From Adineta ricciae (taxonomy: Eukaryota; Rotifera; Eurotatoria; Adinetida; Adinetidae), in contig CAJNOJ010000305.1 of NCBI GenBank assembly GCA_905250025.1, positions 48,745-112,744 on the forward strand: 64,000 nt of DNA. Direction: 5' to 3'. Each line of letters opens with the position of its first letter. The first letter of the stretch is position 1. Shown piece by piece: positions 1 through 12,419 of this stretch. A program made the position numbers and the translations under genes. The notes under the pieces are model-generated. The model was not told where the DNA came from. It ran no database searches and was given only the letters and a program-made list of their open reading frames with translations.

Positions 1-331
1 CTTCATTCGGTACAGAGCGGGACTATTTCTTAGAAAAGTATGAGATTATCCAACAATAGTTTTATCATAGAGTAAGCCATTTTCATTCTTCTTGCTGCGC
101 TCAAGATAGAGAATAGAGTTCACTGTTGACCCTGCTCGTCAATCTGTTTTGATTGACATATTAATATAGTCTCTAGACCTATCTGTCAGTTTCCCGTACA
201 ATTATTTGTGCCAAAACAATAACACTATCAACTGTTTGGCTGTGCGTTTAAAATTAACGGCATATTCGATCGTGCAGCTGTGATCAGTTTAATTTTCAGA
301 TAAACAACATTTGGAATTGAATTCTGTTTAA

Positions 332-1192
332 ATGGAATTTATTAAAATATGGACAAAGGCAAACAACCTTGAATCAACAAAAGTAAAAGTAGCGTCGAAT
401 GCTGATATCGATGATATCAAAGAGGAGATCTTTGGTAAAGAAAAGAACAAGTATTATGCAATGTATAAGAATCAAAAGCTGACACCATCCACCCCGGCTC
501 CCACTGATACTACGGATGCTAAACCAATTATATTTTTGAAAATTCATCAAGGCGATGAACCAGGTCCAGGTAAATGTTTCACTGCGAGAATTTAACAATG
601 AGCCAGTTGAATCGTTCTCAATAGGCTGTTATTGATTCTTACTTAAAAAGCAGTATTATTTTAATTCTATCTAGGGAAACCAATATTCTCTCCGCCTGGT
701 TCTCACCAAGAGCTCTGGTGCAAGGGTCGTCCTTGCTTCGATTGCGGTAGATGTCGTGACTGGTGCTATACTGGAGATTTTGAAAGCTGGCATTGGATTC
801 GAAATTGCAAAAACTGGGAGCGAGACGATTGGAAGCGTTATCGCGATGATCATTTTTATAAACGGTTTCAGAAGTGGCAGGATGCAACTTGCACCTTCAC
901 TCACAACGATGATCATGAAAGCACTTCTGTGCGATGCTTTTTTGACTTTGGCTCTTATAACGGAGATTACCATAACTATTTTCATCATCTTATTGATCTT
1001 GACCATTTTGATCGTAGGTATGGTTATGTCGATATCCGTTTCGATCCTGCTCATGGCTTTGGCATGTATGATCGTCACAGTGACACTTTCTATGAATACA
1101 ATACGATGAAGGGTGTTGATGATAGCTATACTACGGCCAGTGTGTGTGGCTTCGACTTCGAAATCTGTTTGTGTTTAAATAACAAGGCTTAG
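332..1192 (+). CDS. UBL-like N-terminus joined to Cys/Trp/His-rich protein
   Basis: Two exons, 332-569 and 675-1192, joined by a 105-nt GT-AG intron; the split Gly codon keeps the frame and gives about 251 residues. The first ~75 residues look like a ubiquitin-like fold: an early beta strand (EFIKIWTK), a helix-like acidic stretch (DIDDIKEEIFG), then a strand (PIIFLKIHQ). After a Pro/Gly hinge, exon 2 encodes a Cys- and Trp-rich stretch (motifs WCKGRPCFDCGRCRDWC and ESWHWIRNCKNW) and then an Asp/His/Tyr/Phe-rich tail. I do not recognise a named family. The Cys cluster could bind metal or form disulfides; no signal peptide is visible, so an intracellular protein is more likely. Only one allele is present because the haplotype B copy starts further along. 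Confidence 0.62.
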
Positions 1193-1327
1193 TTATCTAT
1201 TTTGAATCCGATCATACGCAGTTCTACATTAACATGCATTCTTTCTGTTTCGTTTTTTGTTTATTCTTCGATGTGTGATTATTTCTTAGCTGAAGAAAAA
1301 AAAAACTATTGAAATGACCAATTCTAT

Positions 1328-3028
1328 CTACCACTGGAAAGACTCGCGATGGAAGTAGATTTCCACGGATTTATGACCGTTTTCACATGCTTTCTGCACA
1401 GAGTCCATTAATTCTTGAGGCCCACAAGTGTAAACTCCAACCTTAGCCGATCTCGTCGCACATGGCAATACAACTTGTTGTAATAATTCGTTTGGATTCA
1501 TCCTTTCTAAACTTCCCTTCACTCCGCTTGTTTGCAAGTCACATACTGCTGACGGTTCACCTTCGAGATCGTTAGAAAACCCTGCTGCTTTACCAAAAAG
1601 ATGAACGCGTAGTCGAGAATCCTGACGGTTAATTAATTTTTGCAGCAAACTCAACTTTCCCGCATTGATTTCTCGAGCTGCCCAGAAGATAAAAACTAAG
1701 TAAGATCCGACATTATACTCCAATACATGTGATGCAACTGCCAATGCGCCTGCAATACCCACTCCACCAACGAAACAAGCAACTAAATTCGTTTTTGATA
1801 CGTCAAACTTCAAATATCCGAACGATCCATCAATGCGAACAGTAATTTCCTTTTCTAAACATCCATTTGGAAGAAGATCTGCTAATTGATTTGTCCATTC
1901 CGATCTGAATAATGTAGGTTTTATCAATAAAACTAAACTTTCATTGTCATCTGCAACTGTAAACGGATGACTAATTTGCCATCCAAGTTCATCGATTTTG
2001 ATCATAACAAAACTGCCGACATTCACGTTGATTTTCTCGAAAATATCAATTCGGATATATCCGCATTCTTCTCTTCGGATTAAAGCCTTTTTTTTCTTAC
2101 TGTAATTATACAATCGAATAATCCAATCGACTAAGAGCAAAAAGGCGCCAGGCATACTATAGTACCAAACGCTACTGGTATGAAAACCTGCACTGATGAT
2201 CATCAATGGGCCAAATATGATGTGAACGACGTAGAAGAAATGATATAAACGTCGTCGAACGATCGGGAAAGTGAATAACCAGAGAACTGCAATGGTGGCA
2301 CCGGAAATAAAGCCGAATGTTGTCATAAATCCTGCTTTGGATACATAAAAGATCCATTTCGGACCCTGAACACCAATATTAAACGTCCAATAGAAATATG
2401 ACGGCGGATCCAGAAATGTCACTGTTTTTGTCCAGATTACAAACCCATGGGCCAGACTAATCAAGCAAAGAAGAATTCCACAACGTTTATGGAAACGGAG
2501 TGCAGCATCAATATGAATACCAAGTAAATTAGGCAGAAAAGAATGACGACCTAAGGGAATGAGAATAAGGCCCAACAAAACATCAGCCATATGTCCACTG
2601 CCCATTAAAGCTGCTGACCAATACGCTTTCTCCGTCAGCGGATGAGCGGACACTGATAACATTAAATTCCAATAGAGAACAAAATTGACAGTAACAAGTG
2701 CTAAAATTGCGAGAAAAGTCAAGAATTCAAGAACTGATCCTTCAAACCAAAAGTATCGGATAAACGGATGGCGACATGGTGATACCGGAATGTCCTTTTC
2801 CAACCAATATCGAATTCTGTATGGCAATTGTGAAATTAACTTGCAAAGAAGTGCGGCAATGAAGATAAATATCAAATATAGACTGTAAAGTATTGTAATA
2901 CTATCATTTGCATACGTTTCCACACAATGCGGGTGAACGCATCTGATTCGGCTAAAAACATAAAACAATCCGCTAAGAGCGATCGATGCAATGACTGTTG
3001 ACCAGAGAACCACTTTGTTCGAAACCAT
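1328..3028 (-). CDS. Ferric-chelate reductase / NADPH oxidase-like flavocytochrome
   Basis: Intronless, 566 residues. The N-terminal half has six or more hydrophobic segments forming a ferric-reductase-like transmembrane domain. Candidate haem-ligand histidines lie at about 180 and 194 (RFHKR, SLAHGF) and 269 and 283 (VVHIIFG, GFHTSS). The C-terminal half is a ferredoxin-reductase module: FAD motif HPFTV at 354-358, NAD(P) glycine motif GGVGIAG at 421-427, CGPQELM at 535-541, and a terminal ESFQW resembling the aromatic C-terminus of this superfamily. The family moves electrons from NADPH through FAD and two haems across a membrane to ferric iron or oxygen. No EF-hands are present, so it is not of the NOX5/DUOX type. 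The length fits ferric reductases; substrate cannot be read from sequence. Neighbours are unrelated. Confidence 0.87.
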   Translation of the reverse strand: MVSNKVVLWSTVIASIALSGLFYVFSRIRCVHPHCVETYANDSITILYSLYLIFIFIAALLCKLISQLPYRIRYWLEKDIPVSPCRHPFIRYFWFEGSVLEFLTFLAILALVTVNFVLYWNLMLSVSAHPLTEKAYWSAALMGSGHMADVLLGLILIPLGRHSFLPNLLGIHIDAALRFHKRCGILLCLISLAHGFVIWTKTVTFLDPPSYFYWTFNIGVQGPKWIFYVSKAGFMTTFGFISGATIAVLWLFTFPIVRRRLYHFFYVVHIIFGPLMIISAGFHTSSVWYYSMPGAFLLLVDWIIRLYNYSKKKKALIRREECGYIRIDIFEKINVNVGSFVMIKIDELGWQISHPFTVADDNESLVLLIKPTLFRSEWTNQLADLLPNGCLEKEITVRIDGSFGYLKFDVSKTNLVACFVGGVGIAGALAVASHVLEYNVGSYLVFIFWAAREINAGKLSLLQKLINRQDSRLRVHLFGKAAGFSNDLEGEPSAVCDLQTSGVKGSLERMNPNELLQQVVLPCATRSAKVGVYTCGPQELMDSVQKACENGHKSVEIYFHRESFQW

Positions 3029-3060
3029 AGTTGAATAGAAGTCCGTGGAAATACTGCAGG

Positions 3061-3068
3061 CTTTTATA
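3061..3068 (-). promoter_or_regulatory. TATA box of the ferric-reductase-like gene
   Basis: On the minus strand this reads TATAAAAG, 33-40 bases upstream of the ATG at 3028. If it is used, transcription would start almost at the start codon and the 5' UTR would be only a few bases long. Position and consensus are seen; function is inferred. Confidence 0.45.
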
Positions 3069-3740
3069 CGTAGAAAGAAAGCGTACCATTAGCGCGGTTA
3101 AGAGTGCGATGCTTTAAATAGACCAAGCAAAGAGCAACCGTTTTTGTTATGTGTAGAAAGTTTTTCAAAAATTTTGCAGCGTAGTTTTCTTATCTATGGA
3201 TGACATCGAGAAATACTTTGCGTGCAAATACCAAATTTGTTTCTTAAAATTAATTTCGAAGCTCATGTGACTTCTTTTTGGACGAATCAGTAATCCTCAG
3301 GTCGAAAAGTTTATCTTATCAGATTTCATCTAAGAATAGTACATCGAACTTTTCTTCGATAGATAAATAACGTGCAGAAAGAATGCTTTTTATCAAATCC
3401 ATAAACAAAACACAAAGTCCAGTGTCATGAATATTCCTGTGTGCTCGAAAACCGATTTTGAAATGTGTCATCACGTCGAAATCGACCTTATTTTTGATTA
3501 TCTTCTGTGTACTCATTGATTTCGTCAGATTCGATACGCAAGTCTTTTGTCGAATATAGAAAAAATTCGTGTCGTTTAGATTAAACATATATCGACATCT
3601 AATCAACGTAATTATATTCTCCTTTTTTTTCAGAATGTTTCATCTGAGTAGAGGTTTTACCAAAGAGAACACAACAAAAATGTTTAAGCTTTCTTGACAA
3701 TCAAGTTTGACACACATTTTTTCTTTTTCTGTTACTCAAT
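3069..3740. other. Intergenic, divergent promoters
   Basis: AT-rich spacer between the minus-strand reductase and the plus-strand NACHT/WD gene. It contains short open frames (for example 3319-3606, minus) with no recognisable protein features. It probably holds the 5' regions of both genes. Confidence 0.5.
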
Positions 3741-6700
3741 ATGACATTATTGAATGAAAATGACCTTTTACATGGAAGATGTGAAAATTTGCCAGATGTT
3801 CGGTCGAAGATCGTTCGCGTTTTCATTAGTTCAACATTTTCAGACACGCTGAGTGAACGAGATTCGTTAATCGACACCGTTTTCCCTCGACTCAAAGACT
3901 ATTGTCGTGAAAAATATGGTCTTGAATTTCAAGTACGTTCGAATTCATTGATTTGTTTGCTTTCACGTTAGGAATTCTCGGTTAAAGTATTCAGATATGC
4001 GATGGGGAATTGAAGGTGAAGCCGCTGACAATCACAGTGAAGTAGGAACCTGTTTGAAAGAAATCGACCTGTGTAAAAAATATTCCGTCGCGACGAATTT
4101 TGTGGTTTGTTGTATTTTTGACAGTATTAAAAGGAAGATTTTTCTTTGAACAGGTTTTACTAAGTCATCGTTATGGTTCCCGACCGACACCTGCGAAGAT
4201 CGACTCATCGCTATTCGAACGCTTACGAGACATTGTTCAATCGGATCCAAATCTCATCGAAGATCTCGAATTGCTTTCTCAATGGTATCAATTAGATACA
4301 AATTCCATTCCATCATCTTATATTCTTCGTTCGATTTCCTCATTATTACCGAATATCAAATCTAACGTAAGAGAAGATGTCGTTCTAATGGATTCATTTT
4401 CTCTCTGTTCTTTTACAGAATACGACTGAAATGAAAGAAGCAGGAAAACAGTGGAATCGGATCAATGATCGCATTCGCACGTGTTTGAGACAAGCAGCAG
4501 AAAGGTGCTTTCAACAGAATCAAATTACTTCGGATGAATATGACGACTTTTTTGTCTCAGGTAAAAAAATATTTTCTTTCTTTAAATGTGTTTTTTAATT
4601 GCTTAGCTACCGTGCAATAGAATATTTTCTCTTCTTATTCGTCACGATATGCCGGTTACAATGTTTTGTCGTTTATTTTAGTTACTGAGAAAGAAATCAT
4701 CAAGGGAATACTACAGGCACCAGATGCTAATCAACGAACGTTGTGTTTTTTGAGGGAAATCGATGGAATTGGTGAGCATTTATCGGATAAAAAAGCGTCG
4801 AAGTATATCGATACGAAGTTGACAAAAGACGGAACTGTTGTGATCGATAAAGAAGCAGAAGATTTGTTGAATCGATTGAAGTTTACACGAATTCCGAAGG
4901 CATTAGATTCAAAGAACGTGTTTTCCTACAAAGTTCCTTGGACATCCAATGGAATCACTCGAGACGCTCATCAGGAGTATATCAAGAAATTTCATGAAGA
5001 TTTCTTCACTTCGATCAAACAGCAAATCGATACGTGTTTGCAATCTTCTTTGATCACAAGTCTGAATTTATTACAACGTGAAATTCTCGAACATGCTATT
5101 CAATGTCAAACGTATGTGAAGAAGTTTCACAGTCGTACGGATACTTTAGAAAAAGTAAATGCTTTGTGTTCGATGACATATTCGAAAAAGAAAAGAATCT
5201 ATGATTTTAGCTGGAAAAATACGTGAACAATGAAGAAGAACATCGACCGTGTATTGTTTACGGTCCATCAGGTTGTGGGAAAACGAGTGTAATGGCAAAA
5301 ACTGCTACCGAAGTAAAACCTCAGATGTGAATTTTCATATACAAATTTTCCTGTTTAGATATTCAAATGGTGGTCAAATCGATCTGTATCCGTAATCCTA
5401 CGCTTTCTCGGGTATTCTTTATCATATATGATTTTCTCATAGTAAAATTCCGTTTTCTCTTCTATAGAACTACCCGCACGTCGTCAACCATTTACAAAGT
5501 ATTTTTATCTATTTCGGAACAAATTTGTCAATTGTACAATTTAACGATGCAAATGTATACCGATGTTTCTCAATTACGAAATCAACTTGAAAATGATCTG
5601 TTGCCATACATTCCTCCAAATCAGTATCTTCTTCTTCTGCTTGATTCCATTGATCAGCTTGAAACAGATTCTTATGATTGTAATTGGTTATTACCGAGGT
5701 TCCCCAAGAATGTCAAATGTATTGTGTCAACATTACCTGACCATGGAAATATATTGTCCAATTTAAAATCTCTCATTAGCTTCAGTCCGGCTGCAGTAGA
5801 TGAAACTGAACATATTCTCGTTTTAGTTCCCCCATTCGATGTTTCAACAGTTGATTCGGTTTTCGAGAATTGGCTTCAAATGAGGAAACGCTCATTAACT
5901 GACGATCAACGATCGTTCATACATGAAGTCATTTCTGGAAGTTCAAACATGTTACCATTGTACGTGAAACTTATCTTTGATATCATTTCCACATGGCATT
6001 CGTACGATCCAATCGATCAAGAACTGATAAAATTGAAAAATGTCGATGATTGTATCAGATATCTGTTTCGATATTTGAGTAAAATACACAATACAATACT
6101 GTTTCATCATGCAATAATTTATATGACATCATGTCGAAACGGTATCAGTCAAAATGAACTTGAAGATATTCTCTCACTTGACGACGATGTTTTGAAAAGT
6201 GTTTTTCAACATTATATTCCGCCCGTTCGTCGTATTCCTGGTATTTTATGGACAAGAATTCGAAATGATTTGGATGAATATATTACTGAGAAAGAAGTAG
6301 ATGACTCGCCTGTTATTTACTGGTAAGATTGGCATATTCAACGGGAAAACGTTTGTGATAGTTGACGTTTAGGTATCATCGTCGATTCATTGAAGTTGCC
6401 AATTCTGAATACATTTCGAAACTGAGTAGCGATCAACGAAAAGATATATTTCAAAATGTAGTTGACTTCTACAAAGAAACATGGAAGAACAAGAATAAAC
6501 CAATAAAAATCAACAATCCGCATTTAGTCAGCAAATATCAATTGAATGACACGAATGGTGAAATTCAAGCGAATCGATTGACAACTTCTCAACCAATCGA
6601 ATTCATTGATGCCAATGGTCGAACGCAGTTTAATAAAAGGAAGCTAAATGAATTACCACAATTTGTTAATCAACTAACGTCTAGCTTGGCTCTCCCGATT

Positions 6701-9700
6701 GCTGCTGATGAAATATTTTTCAATTATTCATTCATGCGTAAGTAATATACATGATAAAAATTCGAAAGAGAGNCGAATGGTGAAATTCAAGCGAATCGAT
6801 TGACAACTTCTCAACCAATCGAATTCATTGATGCCAATGGTCGAACGCAGTTTAATAAAAGGAAGCTAAATGAATTACCACAATTTGTTAATCAGCTAAC
6901 GGCTAGCTTGGCTCTCCCGATTGCTGCTGATGAAATATTTTTCAATTATTCATTCATGCGTAAGTAACATTTCAGTTTCCTCTTCGAATACTAAATAAAC
7001 TGGACATATTTGCGAGAATGACTGTAAACTTTGTTCACTTTCAGGTGGCAAAATTGCCTGTTCAACATTCAACGATATACTCGATGAAGCACAAAACTTA
7101 AAACAAACATCTTCATATAATCTTTCGGAATATGTATTGGGAATCAAGAAAGAACTTGACATATTTTCCATGCTGTACTTACTCATCGGTGGCCTGCTGC
7201 AAGAATATCCAGAAAATTTCCCCTTTGAATATTCAGCACGTCTTTTGACCTTATATGGAATCAAACCATGTATAACATCATTGATAAAACAGTTCGACAA
7301 AGAAAGTATTCATCATTGTGCATTAATCGTTCCTTATTGTCAAATTCAACCGCCTGGAAATGGTTTACTGTTTTCCACCATTCGTCATTCATCACCAATT
7401 GTTGATTTTGACTTCACTGATGACCAAATCAATGCAATTACTCTTTCGAATCGAATTGTTGTTATCAATATGTCAACTGTTAAAACAGTTTTAGATATCA
7501 AACTACCAGATATAGATGAGCCGTATTTAAACGCAACAACATTAGCAAAAATATATCATTTAAATGAGAAGAATGATGTCATTGAACATTCATCGGACAA
7601 TGCAGAAGATGAATATAAACAGTATCTATTTCTTATTAATTCTCGTCATCACGTTTATTTGATTTCAACACAAGAAACGATCAAATATCAGCGTTCGTCA
7701 ACTAATGGTTTCTTAGTTACGAAAGTTCTTGATAAGAAACGATCTCTTTGTACAATAGCAGAAATCAATGGTACTTCCATTGAATGTTATGATCTTGCTC
7801 GAAACCGTTTATTTACAAAGATTGACTTTCCAAAATCGATTCTCAAACAAGTTTTGTGTGTTCCTATGTATTCCATGATCGTTACCTTGTTAAACGACGG
7901 AACTATTCATATTCATTCGATTACCGATTGGGCAAAGACATCATTCGTTCACCGAGGTACAATTCATGCGGGAAAGCATCTTCATCAAGTTACTCATGAT
8001 AGTGGAAAGTTAATTTGTACATTTGATGAGACGATTCCAATCGATTTGTCAATTATTCCACTAAAGCAATTTCATCAGGATGAAAAAGTGTTAATTGACG
8101 ATCAAGTCGTGAAGACATTGATTAGTTTTAGTCCTCCGATCGAACCGAAACCATTCAAAAGAATAATTCTATCTGATAAAGAAATAATGAACAACGGAAG
8201 TTCAAAGGAATATTTTTCATCGTTTATAATCGAAACCAATGATTCAATCTACGTTGTTCACAAATGCGGCGCCTCTCGTTTATCATACATGCGTATTCCT
8301 GGTCAGTTCGATCTTATCACAATGCATCTTACAAATGATCGATGTATTCTTACTGCTCGTGGTGGTATTATTGAGATTTATCAGTATAAATGCGTTGCAA
8401 ATGACGAAACTGGTGAATTCAATCACGAATATCAGTTATTCGTATCGATTGATACCGGTTCTTCGGCAGCCACTGCGATCAAGCCTTCGTCTGACAACGG
8501 TAAACTCGTCTTGCTCCGCTTACGACTAACTATTTGATTGATATCTGTGTATTTTCTAGCATCGATATTTCTCTGTTCATTCGAAAACGGCGTCATTCAA
8601 GCATATTATGCAAAACACGCGCGGGAGTCTTTTAAAACAATGCCAACGTTTCCACGTGCACANCGAATGGTGAAATTCAAGCGAATCGATTGACAACTTC
8701 TCAACCAATCGAATTCATTGATGCCAATGGTCGAACGCAGTTTAATAAAAGGAAGCTAAATGAATTACCACAATTTGTTAATCAACTAACGTCTAGCTTG
8801 GCTCTCCCGATTGCTGCTGATGAAATATTTTTCAATTATTCATTCATGCGTAAGTAATATACATGATAAAAATTCGAAAGAGAGCAATATTTTGGCATAT
8901 TTTGAATGACTGTAAACTTTGTTTACTTTCAGGTGGCAAAATAGCCTGTTCAACATTCAACGATATACTCGATGAAGCACAAAACTTGAAACAAACATCT
9001 TCATATAATCTTTCTGATTATGTACTGGGAATCAAGAAAGAATTGGACATATTTTCCATGCTATACTTACTCATCGGTGGCCTGCTGCAAGAATATCCAG
9101 AAAATTTCCCCTTTGAATACTCAGCACGTCTTTTGACCTTATATGGAATCAAACCATGTATAACATCATTGATAAAACAATTCGACAAAGAAAGTATTCA
9201 CCATTGTGCATTAATCGTTCCCTACTGTCAAATCCAACCGCCTGGAAATGGTTTACTGTTTTCCACCATTCGCCATTCATCACCAATTGTTGATTTTGAC
9301 TTCACTGATGATCAAATCAATGCAATTACTCTTTCGAATCGAATTGTTGTTATCAATATGCAAACTGTTAAAACAGTTTTAGATATCAAACTACCAGTTA
9401 TAGATGAGCCGTATTTAAACGCAACAACATTAGCAAAAATATATCACTTAAATGAGAAGAATGATGTCATTGAACATTCATCAGACAACACAGAAGATGA
9501 ATATAAACAGTATCTATTTCTTATTAATTCTCGTCATCACGTTTATTTGATTTCAACACAAGAAACGATCAAATATCAGCGTTCGTCAACTAATGGTTTC
9601 TTAGTTACAGAAGTTCTTGATAAGAAACGATCTCTTTGTATAATAGCAGAAATCAATGGAACTTCCATTGAATGTTATGATCTTGCTCGAAACCGTTTAT

Positions 9701-12419
9701 TTACAAAGATTGACTTTCCAAAATCGATCCTCAAACAAGTTTTGTGTGTTCCGATGTATTCCATGATCGTTACCTTGTTAAAAGACGGAACTATTCATAT
9801 TCATTCGGTTACCGATTGGGCAACGACATCATTCGTTCACCGAGGTACAATTCATGCAGGAGAGCATCTCCATCAAGTTACTCATGATAATGGAAAGTTA
9901 ATTTGTACATTTGATGAAACGATTCCAATCGATTTGTCAATTATTCCACTAAAGCAATTTCATCAGGATGAAAAAGTGTTAGTTGACGATCAAGTCGTGA
10001 AGACATTGATTAGTTTTAGTCCTCCGATCGAACCGAAACCATTCAAACGAATAATTCTATCTGATAAGGAAATAATGAACAACGGAAGTGCAAAGAAATA
10101 TTTTTCATCGTTTATAATCGAAACCAATGATTCAATCTACGTTGTTCACAAATGCGGCGCCTCTCGTTTGTCATACATGCGTATTCCTGGTCAATTCGAT
10201 CTTATCACAATGCATCTTACAAATGATCGATGTATTTTTACTGCTCGTGGTGGTATTATTGAGATTTACCAGTATAAGTGCGTTGCAAATGACGAAACTG
10301 GTGAATTCAATCACGAATATCAGCTATTTGTATCGATTGATACCGGTTCTTCGGCAGCCACTGCGATCAAGCCTTCGTCTGACAACGGTAAACTCGTCTT
10401 GCTCCGCTTACGACTAACTATTTGATTGATATCTGTGTATTTTCTAGCATCGATATTTCTCTGTTCATTCGAAAACGGCGTCATTCAAGCATATTATGCA
10501 AAACACGCGCGGGAGTCTTTTAAAACAATGCCAACGTTTCCACGTGCACANGTATCGATTGATACCGGTTCTTCGGCAGCCACTGCGATCAAGCCTTCGT
10601 CTGACAACGGTAAACTCGTCTTGCTCCGCTTACGACTAACTATTTGATTGATATCTGTGTATTTTCTAGCATCGATATTTCTCTGTTCATTCGAAAACGG
10701 CGTCATTCAAGCATATTATGCAAAACACGCGCGGGAGTCTTTTAAAACAATGCCAACGTTTCCACGTGCACATCAGCATATCAAAGTACTTCAACTGTAT
10801 GGAAATCGAGCGTTTACATTAGACGACTCTCGACGGTAAATTCGAACTTTAGAAAACTGAATTTCATTTTTAATTTTCAGCGAATTAACCACATGGGCAT
10901 ATCAACACTCTGCAGCGATAGTCTCGACACATTTATTTAATGAAAACATCCTCATTGAACATTTCGCCGTTTTGCCGAATAATGCTAATAAGGACATCCC
11001 GTATGTGATCGTCTTTACAAAGAGCCATTGGATTCAAATTTATTCCTGTGAATCATTGGATAAAAAACCGATATTCAAACAAAATCTTCGGACACTTGCA
11101 CGAGTTCACACGACAGCTCATGGGAATATTTATGTTTTGACCAAGAATTCGTTGATTTATTCATTTGGTCAACGAACTCTCTCGAATAATTCCAATGAAT
11201 TTTATCAAATCAATCAGATCCAGTTAGAAATTCAATCGTCAATGATGTTCAGTTCAATATGTCGAATCAAAGGAAATGAAAGTTTAGTCATCTTCTCTGA
11301 CGATATGAAATCCTTGGTTATCTACACAACCGAGAATACAATTGATATGAAGATCGATATTTCATCATACATTTCCTCACCATCAACAAAAGTACAATTA
11401 CTCGAAAGTGAACAAACCGAGAATTGCCTATTCTTCTATTTCAATGATCAAACTCTCCTCTCATGTCAAATCAATCTTCAACAAAATCCATTTCAATTTC
11501 ACTCCTTTTTAAATGTCAATAAATTTGCTCTGAAAAACTCTTCTTTGGCATTATATTCCCATGATAAACTACAAGTAAATGTTTACAAGAATTCATTCGA
11601 AAAACAATTTCAAGCAATCAAATTGGATAATCAATGTGAACATTTATGTTTCAATGCAACAGGAGAATATTTGTTCGTGTTAATCAAACCAAGAATACTT
11701 TCTATGTATCGAACAAAGGATAATCGACAAATGGCGAAGTTATTTGTTTATGATTTTGTTACATCAATGAACGCGGATGAAGAATTTGTCGTTTTGGCTA
11801 TGAAAGATCGACGATTGTTGACTTTAATGATTGCGGATCCCCATGATTCGACTTTACACAATCGAATACAACAACTTCCGAGCAGGTAAGAGCCAAAGCT
11901 TCGTTTCATTCCGTCGTGTGTAAGTCAATCTGATTTTATAGGAATATCGAATCGACTAACCAATCTGATGTTAATAAACTCGTCGAATATTTGAACAAAT
12001 GCGCTGATTTCGGTTCGAGTGATGAAGAAAAAGACGATGAAGAGTCAGATTGGAAAGAACGATCTATCGCACCAATCAGCTCGTTTCGTTTTGTCACTCG
12101 ATTGATTGGTCGTTGTTCACATTCAAAAATGAAGAATGACGAGGAAATCCGATCGAAAATAATTTCTATATTCGAAAATACAGAAGAAACCATCGATCTA
12201 ACCCAAGTAGAGAACGATTCGGATGATGATGACGTTGTATCAACACATATCGAACCACAGCAAGCAACAGTCAACACGAACCTGGATGATATTCGTCAGA
12301 AGACATCAGAATACGATCAAAATCAAATCAAAGGCGTCCAATTCGCAAATGCTGGAAGTGCAAATCTGAAAGTTATCAACAATCATTCTGTCACATCAGA
12401 GACATGCGTTATTGTCTAA
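3741..12419 (+). CDS. NACHT/WD-repeat protein, NWD1/NWD2-like (DUF4062-NACHT-beta propeller), interrupted by assembly duplications
   Basis: A many-exon gene. Exon 1 (ATG 3741) carries a DUF4062-type start: VRVFISSTFSDTLSERD then EKYGLEFQ, continuing into DMRWG-like sequence in exon 2 (near 3990). The exon 1/2 junction is uncertain by a few bases. Later exons give VLLSHRYGSRP (4155 on), a Walker A GPSGCGKTS in the 5210-5311 exon, an RFLGTT motif formed across the next intron, Walker B LLLLLDSIDQL near 5625, and the NWD-typical RIPGILWTRIRNDL and DDSPVIYW near 6235-6323. Exons after 7045 encode a long beta-strand-rich region consistent with WD-type propellers. The last exon (11941-12419) is acidic and low-complexity and ends in CVIV. 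The family are STAND NTPases thought to act as signalling scaffolds. Positions 6774-8662 and 8664-10550 are two versions of the same exons, so the printed order is not one transcript. Confidence 0.82.
6552..6772. repeat. 221-base end overlap, repeated after the next two N joints
   Basis: These 221 bases recur exactly at 8664-8884 and, with substitutions and a different intron start, at 6774 onward. The exact match shows that the sequence before N6773 really continues into the 8664 block, and that the 6774-8662 block is the alternative allele. Confidence 0.85.
6774..8662 (+). repeat. Alternative allele of the NWD-like middle exons (bubble branch 1)
   Basis: Contains the end of one exon, an intron (about 6960-7044), the long exon from 7045 to about 8499, a short intron, and the start of the next exon (…SFENGVIQAYY). 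It differs from 8664-10550 by scattered substitutions and by a diverged intron, with no frame-breaking change seen. It is flanked by N at 6773 and 8663. Best read as one allele of a heterozygous segment placed in series by the assembler, not as a third set of propeller repeats. Confidence 0.8.
8664..10550 (+). repeat. NWD-like middle exons, branch continuous with 1-6772
   Basis: Same exon content as 6774-8662. Its first 221 bases equal the last 221 before N6773, and its last 221 bases (10330-10550) equal 10552-10772. This is the branch that joins both flanks without conflict. The coding frame is open throughout, with substitutions relative to the other branch such as Ser to Gln and Asp to Val in the early propeller region. 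Confidence 0.82.
10552..10772. repeat. 221-base start overlap of the downstream contig
   Basis: Identical to 10330-10550. It covers the end of the long propeller exon, a 60-odd-base intron and the start of the next exon. The apparent premature end ...LRLRLTI seen in each copy is simply read-through into that intron; splicing from SSDN to ASIFLCSFENG restores the frame. Confidence 0.85.

Noticed and set aside
756-1109. Hydrophobic open frame (+) overlapping exon 2 of the first gene
   Set aside because: It is an out-of-frame shadow of the Cys/Trp-rich exon, which joins in frame to exon 1.
3319-3606. 95-residue open frame on the minus strand between the reductase and the NWD-like gene
   Set aside because: No initiation context, no recognisable features, and biased AT-rich composition; ordinary noncoding sequence.
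7045-10425. Tandem duplication of a beta-propeller within the NWD-like gene
   Set aside because: The copies are bounded by N and share fixed 221-base end overlaps, so they are two alleles of one segment, not a longer propeller.
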